A stretch of DNA of 64,000 nt from an uncultured Ulvibacter sp. (GCA_943789105.1 CALSSW010000004.1:263672-327671); one strand, 5' to 3'; shown: positions 9,389 to 18,515, counted from the stretch's first letter. The notes: generated by a model from the letters alone, not told the origin. Program-made: numbers and translations.

Positions 9389-9868
9389 ATGAAAAAAATA
9401 CTTCTGCTTCTACTTACCATAATGGTAGTAAGTTGTAATGCCAATGCGCAAAAAACACCAAAAAAACAGGAAGTTTTTCCGGTGGTAAAAACTCAAGCCC
9501 AATGGAAGTTAGAACTCACCCAAATGCAGTATTATGTGCTGCGAGAGGCCGGAACAGAGAGAGCATTTAGCAGTGATTTAAACAAAAACTACACCAAAGG
9601 AACCTACCATTGTGCAGCTTGTAAAACACCTTTATTTAAAAGTGATCATAAGTTTGACAGCGGTACGGGTTGGCCAAGTTTTGATCGTGAAATAAAAGGC
9701 AATGTTAGTTTTGATGTAGACTACAACCTTGGGTTCGCCAGAAGCGAAGAGCATTGCGCTACTTGCGGAGGTCATCTAGGCCATGTGTTTAATGACGGAC
9801 CCAGAGAAACAACAGGAAAAAGACACTGTATCAATGGTGAGGCATTACTCTTTAAAGCAGAAAAATAA
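9389..9868 (+). CDS. msrB: exported methionine-R-sulfoxide reductase MsrB (lipoprotein)
   Basis: Reduces methionine-R-sulfoxide in oxidised proteins. The 159-residue chain begins with a lipoprotein signal ending 'MVVSC' (Cys16), so it should act outside the cytoplasm. The MsrB domain is complete: zinc ligands Cys75/Cys78 (CAAC) and Cys123/Cys126 (CATC), catalytic Cys147 in 'RHCING', and the 'GGHLGHVFNDGP' core. Where many MsrBs keep a resolving cysteine (SGCGWPSF), this one has Thr93 (SGTGWPSF). Its recycling may therefore differ from that of the paralogue immediately downstream. Its stop overlaps the next start by one base (TAATG). Confidence 0.93.
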   Translation: MKKILLLLLTIMVVSCNANAQKTPKKQEVFPVVKTQAQWKLELTQMQYYVLREAGTERAFSSDLNKNYTKGTYHCAACKTPLFKSDHKFDSGTGWPSFDREIKGNVSFDVDYNLGFARSEEHCATCGGHLGHVFNDGPRETTGKRHCINGEALLFKAEK

Positions 9869-10260
9869 TGAGCAATTATCCAATACAAAAAACAGAAGCC
9901 CAGTGGAGAGAACAACTTGGAGAAGCCAGCTATAAAATCCTTCGAGAAAAAGGTACAGAACGTCCTTTTACTGGAAGTTACAATCTTACCTTTGAGGATG
10001 GTACCTATTGCTGCATGGGCTGTAAAAACAAACTATTTGAAAGTACTAGCAAATTTAATAGCGGCTGTGGTTGGCCAAGTTTTGACCAAAGTATTGCCGG
10101 TAGTGTCACCTACATAAAGGATACCACTCTAGGTATGGAACGTACAGAAATAGTTTGCTCAAATTGTGGAGGTCACCTCGGACACGTTTTTAATGACGGG
10201 CCTACCAATACAGGCCAGCGCTATTGTGTAAATTCTCTCTCTGTAGATTTTGAAAAATAA
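9868..10260 (+). CDS. msrB: cytoplasmic methionine-R-sulfoxide reductase MsrB
   Basis: Second MsrB, 130 residues, without a signal peptide, so presumably cytoplasmic. It has zinc ligands Cys49/Cys52 and Cys97/Cys100, catalytic Cys120 in 'RYCVNS', and a cysteine at position 67 in 'SGCGWPSF' matching the resolving position of thioredoxin-recycled MsrBs. It is translationally coupled to the exported paralogue through a one-base overlap. The pair looks like a tandem duplication that split by compartment and by recycling chemistry. An msrA for the S-epimer lies about 9 kb away at 19054-19773. Confidence 0.94.
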   Translation: MSNYPIQKTEAQWREQLGEASYKILREKGTERPFTGSYNLTFEDGTYCCMGCKNKLFESTSKFNSGCGWPSFDQSIAGSVTYIKDTTLGMERTEIVCSNCGGHLGHVFNDGPTNTGQRYCVNSLSVDFEK

Positions 10261-10338
10261 AGGCTACATTACTTAAAGTCTCTAGATCTTTTAAAACCAT
10301 AACCATGTTAAATATTTGAACTGTTCTTTTTTCAATAT

Positions 10339-10373
10339 TTTGTTATGTTTCCATTCTACATTTTGTAAATTTG
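10339..10373 (+). promoter_or_regulatory. probable promoter of lpdA
   Basis: TAAATTTG at 10366-10373 is an exact TAnnTTTG -7 box. TTTG at 10339-10342 lies 23 bases upstream, at the long end of the accepted spacing. The ATG of lpdA is 31 bases downstream of the -7 box. Confidence 0.5.
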
Positions 10374-10404
10374 CCCTTATAAATTAACAAGCAAATAAAC
10401 TACC

Positions 10405-11781
10405 ATGAGTAAATATGATGTAATTGTATTAGGAAGTGGCCCTGGAGGGTATGTAACCGCTATTAGAGCTTCACAATTAGGATTAAAAACAGCTGTCATT
10501 GAAAAGGAAAGTCTTGGAGGTGTTTGTCTTAACTGGGGTTGTATCCCAACTAAAGCATTGCTAAAAAGTGCACAAGTTTTTGATTACCTAAAACATGCAG
10601 AAGATTACGGTCTTTCAGTAAAACAGTACAATAAAGACTTTACTAAGGTTGTAGCGCGTAGTAGAAGTGTTGCAGATGGCATGAGTAAAGGGGTGCAGTT
10701 TTTGATGAAAAAAAACAAAATTGATGTACTAAAAGGTTTCGGAAAACTTAAGCCAGGAAAGAAAGTAGATGTTGAGGGTACAGAGTATAGCGCAGATCAT
10801 ATAATTGTAGCTACAGGTTCACGCTCACGTGTGTTGCCAAATTTACCTCAAGACGGAAAAAAAGTAATTGGATACAGAGAGGCCATGACCCTAGAGAAGC
10901 AACCAAAATCAATGATTATTGTTGGTAGTGGCGCAATTGGCGTTGAGTTCGCTCATTTTTATAACACCATGGGGACAGATGTTACCCTTATAGAGTTTCA
11001 GCCAAATATAGTACCTGTAGAAGATATAGATGTTTCAAAACAATTTGAACGTTCATTCAAAAAAGCAGGTATAAAAGTAATGACAAATTCTTCTGTTGAA
11101 AAAGTGAATACTACTGGCAAAACAGTAAAAGCTACTGTAAAGACCAAAAAAGGAGAAGAAATTATTGAAGCAGATGTTGTATTGTCTGCAGTTGGTATTG
11201 TTTCAAACATCGAAGGAATAGGTCTTGAAGATGTTGGTATTGTTTCAGATAAGGGTAAAATCATGGTTAATGATTATTACCAAACCAACATACCTGGATA
11301 TTACGCAATTGGTGATGTTACTCCTGGACAGGCATTAGCGCATGTAGCTTCTGCAGAAGGAATAACATGTGTCGAAAAAATTGCAGGTATGCACGTAGAA
11401 GCTATAGATTACGGAAACATTCCAGGATGTACCTATGCTACTCCAGAGATTGCAAGTGTTGGTATGACAGAAAAACAAGCCAAGGAAGCAGGCTATGAAT
11501 TAAAGGTTGGTAAATTTCCTTTTTCTGCCTCTGGAAAAGCAAGTGCAGCTGGAACAAAAGATGGTTTTGTAAAAGTAATTTTTGATGCTAAGTATGGTGA
11601 ATGGCTAGGATGCCATATGATTGGTGCTGGAGTTACAGATATGATAGCCGAAGCTGTCCTTGGTAGAAAACTAGAAACTACAGGACATGAAGTGTTAAAA
11701 ACCATACACCCACACCCTACTATGAGTGAAGCTGTTATGGAGGCTGTTGCAGATGCCTATGGTGAAGTGATACATTTGTAA
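10405..11781 (+). CDS. lpdA: dihydrolipoyl dehydrogenase (E3)
   Basis: FAD- and NAD-dependent E3 subunit that reoxidises lipoamide in the pyruvate, 2-oxoglutarate and branched-chain dehydrogenase complexes. The 458-residue chain has the FAD Rossmann motif GSGPGG at residues 10-15, the redox-active disulfide in 'GGVCLNWGCIP', the NAD-binding motif 'IIVGSGAIGVEFA' and a second FAD contact, 'AIGDVTPG'. The catalytic His-Glu pair is in 'HPHPTMSEAVMEA' at the C-terminal dimer interface. It is a stand-alone gene with its own promoter and a strong terminator. Full length, no anomalies. Confidence 0.96.
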   Translation: MSKYDVIVLGSGPGGYVTAIRASQLGLKTAVIEKESLGGVCLNWGCIPTKALLKSAQVFDYLKHAEDYGLSVKQYNKDFTKVVARSRSVADGMSKGVQFLMKKNKIDVLKGFGKLKPGKKVDVEGTEYSADHIIVATGSRSRVLPNLPQDGKKVIGYREAMTLEKQPKSMIIVGSGAIGVEFAHFYNTMGTDVTLIEFQPNIVPVEDIDVSKQFERSFKKAGIKVMTNSSVEKVNTTGKTVKATVKTKKGEEIIEADVVLSAVGIVSNIEGIGLEDVGIVSDKGKIMVNDYYQTNIPGYYAIGDVTPGQALAHVASAEGITCVEKIAGMHVEAIDYGNIPGCTYATPEIASVGMTEKQAKEAGYELKVGKFPFSASGKASAAGTKDGFVKVIFDAKYGEWLGCHMIGAGVTDMIAEAVLGRKLETTGHEVLKTIHPHPTMSEAVMEAVADAYGEVIHL

Positions 11782-11803
11782 CACTATATAATATATTTTA
11801 CAG

Positions 11804-11828
11804 CCCCGCTTTTTGCGGGGTTTTTTTT
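11804..11828 (+). terminator. rho-independent terminator of lpdA
   Basis: CCCCGC (11804-11809), a five-T loop and GCGGGG (11815-11820), followed by eight T residues. A textbook intrinsic terminator 22 bases after the lpdA stop. Confidence 0.92.
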
Positions 11829-11882
11829 ATGATTAACTTGTTCTGATACTCTTAAATTAGCATATTAAGAAGAAATATTAAT

Positions 11883-11916
11883 AAAAAAAACCTGCTAAGT
11901 GTAGCAGGTTTTTTTT
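11883..11916 (-). terminator. bidirectional terminator beside the ferredoxin gene
   Basis: CCTGCTA (11891-11897), loop AGTG, TAGCAGG (11902-11908), flanked by eight A on the left and eight T on the right, so it works on both strands. It ends the minus-strand ferredoxin gene (stop at 11940) and backs up the lpdA terminator. Confidence 0.88.
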
Positions 11917-11939
11917 AATAGTATTAAATGAGGCATATG

Positions 11940-12290
11940 CTACTTAAAATGCATGAAAGCTTGTTTTCCAAGTAAAGCTTCCTCGGTTTCAACATTATTT
12001 TCATCTGGCACACAACAATCTACAGGACATACAGCAGCACACTGCGGTTCATCATGAAAGCCTTTACACTCTGTACACTTGTCTGCAACTATATAGTATA
12101 TTTCATCACTAACAGGCTCCTGAGTTTCATTAGCATCTACTGCTTTACCATTTGTGAGTACAAGAGAGCCCTCTAGGTCTGTTCCGTCTGCATAACGCCA
12201 ATCATCTGCACCCTCATAAATAGCTGTATTTGGGCATTCTGGTTCGCAGGCGCCACAATTAATACACTCATCTGTTATTATAATTGCCAT
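11940..12290 (-). CDS. dicluster [4Fe-4S] ferredoxin
   Basis: Small soluble electron carrier of 116 residues with two [4Fe-4S] cysteine sets. The N-terminal set is '[12 protein letters not shown]'. The second is '[18 protein letters not shown]', with an insertion of several residues between its second and third cysteines. The 45-residue acidic stretch between the clusters and the C-terminal tail fit the longer Bacteroidota ferredoxins. It diverges from the acyl-CoA reductase gene at 12442 with a short shared regulatory region, so a functional link is possible. The redox partner is not shown by the sequence. Confidence 0.92.
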   Translation of the reverse strand: MAIIITDECINCGACEPECPNTAIYEGADDWRYADGTDLEGSLVLTNGKAVDANETQEPVSDEIYYIVADKCTECKGFHDEPQCAAVCPVDCCVPDENNVETEEALLGKQAFMHFK

Positions 12291-12311
12291 GTAATTAATA
12301 TTTGTTTATTG

Positions 12312-12343
12312 CAAATTTAAGCTCTAGTTATGGCAACTACAAA
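12312..12343 (-). promoter_or_regulatory. promoter of the ferredoxin gene
   Basis: On the minus strand: TTTG (12340-12343), a 20-base spacer, TAAATTTG (12312-12319). This matches the Bacteroidota promoter consensus and ends 21 bases before the ferredoxin ATG. Confidence 0.68.
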
Positions 12344-12415
12344 TACATCTTAATAAATTGTGAAAACATTTTGTTTCTAGGCTCTTTTTCAAGGAATAGT
12401 TACCTGAGTTTTTTT

Positions 12416-12423
12416 TACCTTTG
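12416..12423 (+). promoter_or_regulatory. -7 box of the acyl-CoA reductase gene
   Basis: TACCTTTG matches TAnnTTTG exactly. No clear -33 element lies at the expected distance. It covers a possible TTG start at 12421, which argues that translation begins at the ATG at 12442. Confidence 0.45.
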
Positions 12424-12441
12424 AAAATCACAAAATTCACT

Positions 12442-13524
12442 ATGAATCTACATCAAAGAATAGATGCTTTTGTAAAATTAGGAAGCTTTTTAACCCAATT
12501 TGTTTCTCCCTTACAAGACCACAAAAATACCTCAAAAACATCTGTCTCTACTATGGATTCATCAGCGCTTGATCATGCCCTTTTATACGAGCAAATGATT
12601 CAAACGCTTCAAGATGCGCACCATCAAAATACTTGGTTTACCTATGATAACCTTGCATTTTCATGTAAAAGTTGGAGTGAAGTGCTCACCCAAGAAAACC
12701 TTATTAATTGGGTTTCTAGCTATACTATTGGTGAAGTAGATTCGCCAAAAACTATTGCTATTGTCATGGCAGGGAATATTCCATTAGTTGGGTTTCATGA
12801 TTTTTTATCTGTACTGCTTTGTGGCCATAAAGTGCAAGCAAAACTTTCCTCTAATGATAAAAAGATATTGCCTTTTATAGCTAGCTATTTATGTGCTGTT
12901 GAGCCAGAGTTTAAGCCCTATATTACATTTACAGAAGACTCCTTAAAGAACTTTGATGCTGTTATAGCTACAGGAAGTAACAATACCGCTACATACTTTG
13001 ACCATTATTTTAGTAAGTATCCTCATATTATACGTAAAAATAGAAACGCTGTTGCTATTATTACGGGTAAGGAAACGACACAGCAGATGGAGGCCTTAGC
13101 AGATGATGTGTATCGTTATTTTGGGTTAGGATGCCGGAATGTCTCAAAAATATATATTCCAGATCAGTATAATCTAGATCATTTTTTTAATGGCATGTAT
13201 GCCTGGAAACAAGTTATAAACAATCATAAATACATCAATAACTATGATTACAATAAAGCTGTTTATTTAATGAGTGATATTAAATTATTCGACAATGAGT
13301 TTATGCTCCTTAAAGAAGATAAAGGCTTTAGCTCCCCTATCTCTGTAGTATTTTATGAACGCTACAAAGACATAAAAAATATTCGAACTCAATTAGAGGC
13401 TCAAAAGCAACACATACAATGTATTGTCTCTCTAGAAGATGTTCCATTTGGAGTAGCACAAGCTCCCGGCCTTTCAGATTATGCAGATGGTGTTGACACT
13501 ATAGAATTCTTAATATCATTATAA
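12442..13524 (+). CDS. LuxC-type acyl-CoA reductase
   Basis: Member of the LuxC family, NADPH-dependent reductases that turn acyl-CoA or acyl-enzyme into aldehyde. The 360-residue protein has the nucleotide-binding-like segment 'IAIVMAGNIPLVGFHDF', the 'ATGSNNTATYF' loop, and 'FGLGCRNVSKIY', whose Cys is the predicted acyl-thioester nucleophile. No luxD or luxE partner is present, so this is not a bioluminescence operon. It lies upstream of serC and serA and diverges from a ferredoxin gene, an arrangement I recognise from other Bacteroidota. The physiological substrate is unknown. The start at 12442 is chosen because a -7 box overlaps the upstream TTG. Confidence 0.85.
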   Translation: MNLHQRIDAFVKLGSFLTQFVSPLQDHKNTSKTSVSTMDSSALDHALLYEQMIQTLQDAHHQNTWFTYDNLAFSCKSWSEVLTQENLINWVSSYTIGEVDSPKTIAIVMAGNIPLVGFHDFLSVLLCGHKVQAKLSSNDKKILPFIASYLCAVEPEFKPYITFTEDSLKNFDAVIATGSNNTATYFDHYFSKYPHIIRKNRNAVAIITGKETTQQMEALADDVYRYFGLGCRNVSKIYIPDQYNLDHFFNGMYAWKQVINNHKYINNYDYNKAVYLMSDIKLFDNEFMLLKEDKGFSSPISVVFYERYKDIKNIRTQLEAQKQHIQCIVSLEDVPFGVAQAPGLSDYADGVDTIEFLISL

Positions 13525-13592
13525 TAACTTACTAACAATTTTTATACAATTTCTGCTATTTTTTACACCTTTGAAAAACAATTACAATACCT

Positions 13593-14660
13593 ATGAAAAA
13601 ACACAACTTTAGCGCAGGACCATGCATATTACCAGCATCTGTATTAGAAAAAGCAAGCAATGCAGTTATTAATTTTGACAATCTAGATTTATCACTTTTA
13701 GAGATATCTCACCGTAGTGGTAATTTTGTATCTGTGATGGAGCATGCCAAAGAATTGGCCCTAGAACATTTAGGTTTACAAAATAAAGGCTATACTGCGT
13801 TATTCCTCCAAGGTGGAGCAAGTATGGAGTTTTTAATGGTTGCTTACAATTTTTTAGAAAAAAAAGCTGGATACACTAACACCGGAACTTGGTCAGACAA
13901 GGCAATTAAAGAAGCTAGATTGTTTGGAGATGTTGTTGAGCTTGCATCATCAAAGGCTGCTAATTTTAACTATATACCAAAAAATTACAAAATACCTACT
14001 GATCTAGATTTTTTACATTGCACAAGTAACAATACTATTTTTGGAACTCAATTGAATGAATTCCCACAAACAGATTGTCCCTTAATATGTGACATGAGTA
14101 GTGATATTTTTTCTAGACAGTTAGACTTCGAAAAATTTGATTTAATCTATGCTGGGGCTCAAAAAAACATGGGGCCAGCAGGAACAACACTCGTTGTTGT
14201 TAGAGAATCTGTTTTAGGAAATGTGTCTAGGCAAATACCCTCTATGCTAGATTACAAAGTTCATATTAGTAAAGACAGTATGTTTAATACACCTGCTGTG
14301 TTTCCAGTATACGTTTCAATGCTTACCCTTTCTTGGCTAAAAGACCAAGGAGGTATTACTGCCATAGAAAAATTAAACAATCAAAAAGCTGAAATCTTAT
14401 ACAAAGAAATAGATCGCAATCCATTATTCAAAGGTTTTGTTTCCAACAAAGAAGATAGATCAAAAATGAATGCAACCTTCAGCCTTGTAGATGAAAGTCT
14501 TACAAATACATTTGACGGTCTCTGGAAACAAGCAGGAATAAACGGGCTAAATGGACACAGAAGTGTTGGAGGCTATAGAGCCTCTATGTATAACGCACTA
14601 TCCATAGAAAGTGTTCAGGTTCTGGTTGATGTGATGCAAAATTTAGAAAGCAACGCTTAA
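13593..14660 (+). CDS. serC: phosphoserine aminotransferase
   Basis: PLP enzyme that converts 3-phosphohydroxypyruvate and glutamate to O-phospho-L-serine, and can also act in pyridoxine synthesis. The 355 residues open with 'HNFSAGPCILP', typical of SerC. 'QGGASMEF' contacts the PLP phosphate, and the Schiff-base lysine is in 'YAGAQKNMGPAG'. The C-terminal 'NGLNGHRSVGGYRASMYNA' matches the substrate-binding end. It is followed at 57-72 bases by serA, so phosphoserine synthesis is organised as serC-serA here. serB is not in the window. Confidence 0.97.
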   Translation: MKKHNFSAGPCILPASVLEKASNAVINFDNLDLSLLEISHRSGNFVSVMEHAKELALEHLGLQNKGYTALFLQGGASMEFLMVAYNFLEKKAGYTNTGTWSDKAIKEARLFGDVVELASSKAANFNYIPKNYKIPTDLDFLHCTSNNTIFGTQLNEFPQTDCPLICDMSSDIFSRQLDFEKFDLIYAGAQKNMGPAGTTLVVVRESVLGNVSRQIPSMLDYKVHISKDSMFNTPAVFPVYVSMLTLSWLKDQGGITAIEKLNNQKAEILYKEIDRNPLFKGFVSNKEDRSKMNATFSLVDESLTNTFDGLWKQAGINGLNGHRSVGGYRASMYNALSIESVQVLVDVMQNLESNA

Positions 14661-14732
14661 AAAATATTTAAATAACAATAATATTAAAACAATGTAAGGA
14701 TCTAGGTCTTTATAAAAATGAAAAATATCTCT

Positions 14733-15683
14733 ATGAAAGTATTAGCAAACGACGGAATTTCTCAATCTGGTGTTGACGCATTAACAAATGCAGGTATCGA
14801 GGTTATTACCACAAAAGTGGCTCAAGAACAACTGGTAAATTATATCAATCAAAATAATATTAGTGTTTTATTGGTGCGTAGCGCAACTACCGCTAGAAAA
14901 GAATTAATTGACGCATGCCCTTCTTTAAAGATAATTGGCCGCGGCGGCGTGGGTATGGACAACATAGATGTTACCTATGCACAAGAGAAAGGCTTAAGTG
15001 TAATTAATACACCCGCTGCATCTTCCTCATCTGTGGCGGAGTTAGTATTTGCTCATTTATTTGGAGGAGTTCGGTATCTTTTTGATTCTAATAGAAACAT
15101 GCCATTAGATGGAGACACAAGATTTAAAGAACTAAAGAAAAACTATGCCAAAGGGAGTGAGTTGCGAGGGAAAACAATTGGTATTATAGGTTTTGGACGT
15201 ATTGGCCGTGAAGTAGCTAAAATTGCACTTGGTTGTGGTATGAAGGTTATAGCAAGCGATAATTATGTGGATACAGCAAAGGTAACTTTAGACTTTTTTG
15301 ATGGTCAAAAAGTAACCATAGATATTAAAACAAAACCTATTGATGCCTTACTACAGCAAAGTGATTTTGTTAGCCTTCATGTTCCTGCGCAAAAACAATA
15401 TATTATTGGTAAAGAGCAAATTGCAAAAATGAAAGATGGAGCAGCTATTATTAATGCAGCCCGTGGAGGAGTAATAGATGAGGTTGCGTTAATTCAAGCA
15501 TTAGATAGCGGAAAGCTTTCGTTTGCGGGTCTTGATACTTTTGAAAAGGAACCAACACCAGCAGTTAAGGTACTTATGAGTCATAAAGTATCTCTAAGCC
15601 CTCATATTGGTGCTGCAACCAACGAGGCTCAAGATAGAATTGGAACAGAATTGGCTTCTCAAATAATAACGCTATTAAAATAA
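14733..15683 (+). CDS. serA: D-3-phosphoglycerate dehydrogenase, short form
   Basis: Oxidises 3-phosphoglycerate with NAD as the first step of serine synthesis. The 316-residue chain has the NAD motif 'GFGRIGREVAK', the D-2-hydroxyacid dehydrogenase signature around 'NAARGGVIDE', catalytic His in 'SPHIGAAT', and the paired Arg and Glu. It ends directly after the catalytic domain, without the ACT domain that gives serine feedback control in the long form. I prefer the start at 14733 (MKVLANDG), the usual family beginning. The ATG at 14718 would add five residues and cannot be excluded. Adjacent to serC. Confidence 0.92.
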   Translation: MKVLANDGISQSGVDALTNAGIEVITTKVAQEQLVNYINQNNISVLLVRSATTARKELIDACPSLKIIGRGGVGMDNIDVTYAQEKGLSVINTPAASSSSVAELVFAHLFGGVRYLFDSNRNMPLDGDTRFKELKKNYAKGSELRGKTIGIIGFGRIGREVAKIALGCGMKVIASDNYVDTAKVTLDFFDGQKVTIDIKTKPIDALLQQSDFVSLHVPAQKQYIIGKEQIAKMKDGAAIINAARGGVIDEVALIQALDSGKLSFAGLDTFEKEPTPAVKVLMSHKVSLSPHIGAATNEAQDRIGTELASQIITLLK

Positions 15684-15792
15684 ATAGGTGCCCAAAACTC
15701 ACTTAAAACTCACAATTAGCATCATTATTTTAAAAACTATACTAATATGTCTAAATTAGCAATCTAAATTAATTAATCAAATACAAACTAAG

Positions 15793-18087
15793 ATGAAAAA
15801 AATACTACTTTTTTGTTTAATGACAATTACCATTTCGGTAACCTCTCAAGTAACAAACCAAGGATCACCTTTAAGTTGGAAACTACTTAGTGATCAAGAT
15901 CAAATAGCAACCAAAGCGCTTCCAAGTTTTGATTTAGAGCAAGTAAGAGCTGAAGATGCTTTAAACGATTACAAATTTGATAAACCATGGAGATTTGGTT
16001 ACATGCACAGTGTAGATTTCGGTTTTGAAGATGGACACTGGACCACCCTAAAAAATGGAGACAGAATATGGAGATTAGCTATTGAGTCTAAGGATGCTTT
16101 ATCAATGAATTTTATATTTGATGAATTTTCTATTCCTCAGGGAAGCTCTGTATATCTATACAATGATGACAGAAGTGATCTATTGGGAGCTTACACAAGC
16201 ATACAAAACCAGGAAAGTGGCATACTAGGTACCTGGATTGTTAAAGGTGAAAAAGTATGGATAGAATATTTTGAGCCAGCAAATGTATCTGGACAAGGTC
16301 AATTGCATATCGCAAAGGCAACACATGGTTATAGAAATGCAGATACATTTCAAGCTGCAAAAGGATTGAATGATTCTGGTAATTGTAATTTGGATGTAGA
16401 TTGTTCTATTGGTAGCGACTGGGAAGACAACAAAAATCACAATAAAAGGTCTGTAGGTATATTATTATCTGGAGGACAAGGGTTTTGTACAGGAGCGCTC
16501 ATAAACAACACAAATAATGACGGAACTCCTTTCTTTTTAACGGCAAACCACTGTTACAGTAATCCAAATGCTTGGTCTTTTAGATTTGGTTGGATTAGTC
16601 CTAACCCTGTTTGTGCAGCCAATAATAACAGTACAAATGGTCCTACAAGCCAGACCATTAGTGGAGCTACACTAAGAGCAAGAAGTACCAATGCAGATTT
16701 CTGTTTGGTTGAAATTAACAATGATATTCCTACAGAATGGAATCGTGTTTTTGCTGGTTGGGATAGATCAGATATTACACCTCCCTTTACAGTAGGTATT
16801 CATCACCCATCTGGTGATATCATGAAAATATGTAGAGATGATGATAGCCCATCAAAAGAAGTTAATGCTGGTGCTCAAACCTGGGAAATTCTTGGTGGTA
16901 GTGGTCAAGGTTGGGAACTCGGAGTTACAGAGCCTGGATCTTCTGGTTCTCCTCTATTTGATGATCAAGGAAGAATTATTGGGCAATTATACGGAGGAGC
17001 TGCGGCTTGTTCTGGAACCAATGATAACAATGCCTTCGATTATTACGGACGCTTAGGAGTTGCTTGGGATACAGGATCATCTACATCAACAAGACTCGAA
17101 GATTGGCTTGATCCACAAGGAACAAATCCTGTTGTGTTAAATAGTTTTCCTGCCCTAGAGGTATTAGATCTTGATGCAGCTGTTTCTGTTGATATTCCAG
17201 AGGTAAGTTGTGGTGAGACTATTGTTTCACCAACTATTAGCCTAACAAACTTTGGTTTAAATGATATTACAACCGCTGTTATTACTTGGCAGATAGATAA
17301 TGGCACTATAAGTACTATTAACTTTACTGGTGCCTTATCTCAAAACCAAACAGAATCATTTGTGTTAGACCCTATTGATTTAACAGAAGGTGACTACACA
17401 TTTAATGTAGTTCTTGTCTCTGTTAATGGTACCGATGATCAAAACGAATCAAATAATGAAATCGCTACTGACTTTTCTATAGGAGGAAGTAGTGATCAAT
17501 ACGCTACATTACAAGTGGTATTAGAATTACTTACCGATGATTACGCAGAAGAGACTTCTTGGGAGTTTAGAGAAGTTGGAGGTGCTGTTTTATACTCTGA
17601 TAGTTATAATGAAGGATCAGATGATAACACAACATTTATAGAAACTTTCAATGTTGAACTGGACAATTGCTATGAGTTTGAACTATTTGATTCTTACGGA
17701 GATGGTATTTGCTGTCAATACGGTGAGGGTGAATATAGTTTATCTACCAGTGATGGAGAAGTTATTTTTGAAGGAGCAGAATTTACAGATAGTGAATTAA
17801 CTCAAATGAGTATTGGTGGAGAATTATCAATTAATGATGCATCACTAGCAAACATTACTCTGTATCCAAACCCTGCAAATAGTGAAATAACTCTTAGCAT
17901 TGGAAACACAAATGATAGTTCTTCTTATAGCGTATATAATACTTTTGGACAGTTACTTGAGCAAGGTGTTGTATCACAAAATAAACAAGTGCTTAGTGTT
18001 TCAGAATATACAACTGGAATTTATTTTGTAGTGGTTAAAAATACTACTACAAACATAGAGTCTACTCTAAGATTTATTAAGAAGTAA
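15793..18087 (+). CDS. T9SS-secreted trypsin-like serine protease
   Basis: Predicted extracellular peptidase of 764 residues. An N-terminal signal peptide ends near 'SVTSQ', and a propeptide-like region follows. The chymotrypsin-fold domain, related to lysyl endopeptidases, has His in 'FLTANHCYS', Asp in 'NADFCLVEI' and Ser in 'EPGSSGSPLFD'. Next come a CARDB-like Ig module near 470-560, a second beta-domain near 575-670, and a type A T9SS sorting domain over about the last 75 residues, starting 'LYPNPANSEITL' and ending 'TLRFIKK'. This predicts export by the T9SS of which PorQ (2.1 kb) is part. Substrate preference cannot be assigned from sequence alone. Confidence 0.88.
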   Translation: MKKILLFCLMTITISVTSQVTNQGSPLSWKLLSDQDQIATKALPSFDLEQVRAEDALNDYKFDKPWRFGYMHSVDFGFEDGHWTTLKNGDRIWRLAIESKDALSMNFIFDEFSIPQGSSVYLYNDDRSDLLGAYTSIQNQESGILGTWIVKGEKVWIEYFEPANVSGQGQLHIAKATHGYRNADTFQAAKGLNDSGNCNLDVDCSIGSDWEDNKNHNKRSVGILLSGGQGFCTGALINNTNNDGTPFFLTANHCYSNPNAWSFRFGWISPNPVCAANNNSTNGPTSQTISGATLRARSTNADFCLVEINNDIPTEWNRVFAGWDRSDITPPFTVGIHHPSGDIMKICRDDDSPSKEVNAGAQTWEILGGSGQGWELGVTEPGSSGSPLFDDQGRIIGQLYGGAAACSGTNDNNAFDYYGRLGVAWDTGSSTSTRLEDWLDPQGTNPVVLNSFPALEVLDLDAAVSVDIPEVSCGETIVSPTISLTNFGLNDITTAVITWQIDNGTISTINFTGALSQNQTESFVLDPIDLTEGDYTFNVVLVSVNGTDDQNESNNEIATDFSIGGSSDQYATLQVVLELLTDDYAEETSWEFREVGGAVLYSDSYNEGSDDNTTFIETFNVELDNCYEFELFDSYGDGICCQYGEGEYSLSTSDGEVIFEGAEFTDSELTQMSIGGELSINDASLANITLYPNPANSEITLSIGNTNDSSSYSVYNTFGQLLEQGVVSQNKQVLSVSEYTTGIYFVVVKNTTTNIESTLRFIKK

Positions 18088-18103
18088 TAAAGGAAAGATT
18101 CAT

Positions 18104-18406
18104 TTGAAAAAACTTAAAGAACGTTGGAATATAGATTCTAACTGGAGATTAACAGTAGTATTTGTAGTCTTTGCAATAACTGGCAGCTCTGCTGCCAAGT
18201 TTGCAGGACCCATAACAGATGTCTTAGGAATTACCGAATCAATAGGTTGGTATTTTTATTGGCCCATCAGAATACTCATTATATTTCCAGTATACCAAGT
18301 ACTTTTGGTGTTCTTTGGTTGGCTCTTTGGTGAGTTTGATTTTTTCTGGAGCTTTGAAAAAAAGATGCTTCGCAGTATGAAACTTGGTTTTATAGTAAAG
18401 GATTGA
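18104..18406 (+). CDS. DUF6787 family small membrane protein
   Basis: 100-residue protein with a basic N-terminus (KKLKERWNIDSNWRL), two hydrophobic segments near 18-38 and 55-80 and a charged tail, so it should lie in the inner membrane. It resembles the DUF6787 family; function unknown. Translation probably begins at TTG 18104, 17 bases after the protease stop, since no ATG lies at a suitable place. It may be cotranscribed with the protease gene and is closed by a strong hairpin downstream. Confidence 0.72.
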   Translation: MKKLKERWNIDSNWRLTVVFVVFAITGSSAAKFAGPITDVLGITESIGWYFYWPIRILIIFPVYQVLLVFFGWLFGEFDFFWSFEKKMLRSMKLGFIVKD

Positions 18407-18425
18407 CCTTTAACTTAATTGGCAT

Positions 18426-18461
18426 AAAAAAAGCCCTTACATATTCTGTAAGGGCTTTTTT
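18426..18461 (+). terminator. bidirectional terminator between DUF6787 gene and folE
   Basis: AAGCCCTTACA (18431-18441), loop TATTC, TGTAAGGGCTT (18447-18457), with A residues on the left and T residues on the right. It serves the plus-strand gene ending at 18406 and the minus-strand folE ending at 18516. Confidence 0.85.
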
Positions 18462-18515
18462 ACGCTTTATTAGTTTACCACCATAAAGTTCAACTATCAT
18501 TGTATAGAACCTTTA

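Noticed and set aside
12421..12441. TTG start extending the acyl-CoA reductase by seven residues
   Set aside because: A TACCTTTG -7 box covers the TTG, so the transcript should begin downstream; ATG 12442 also fits the family.
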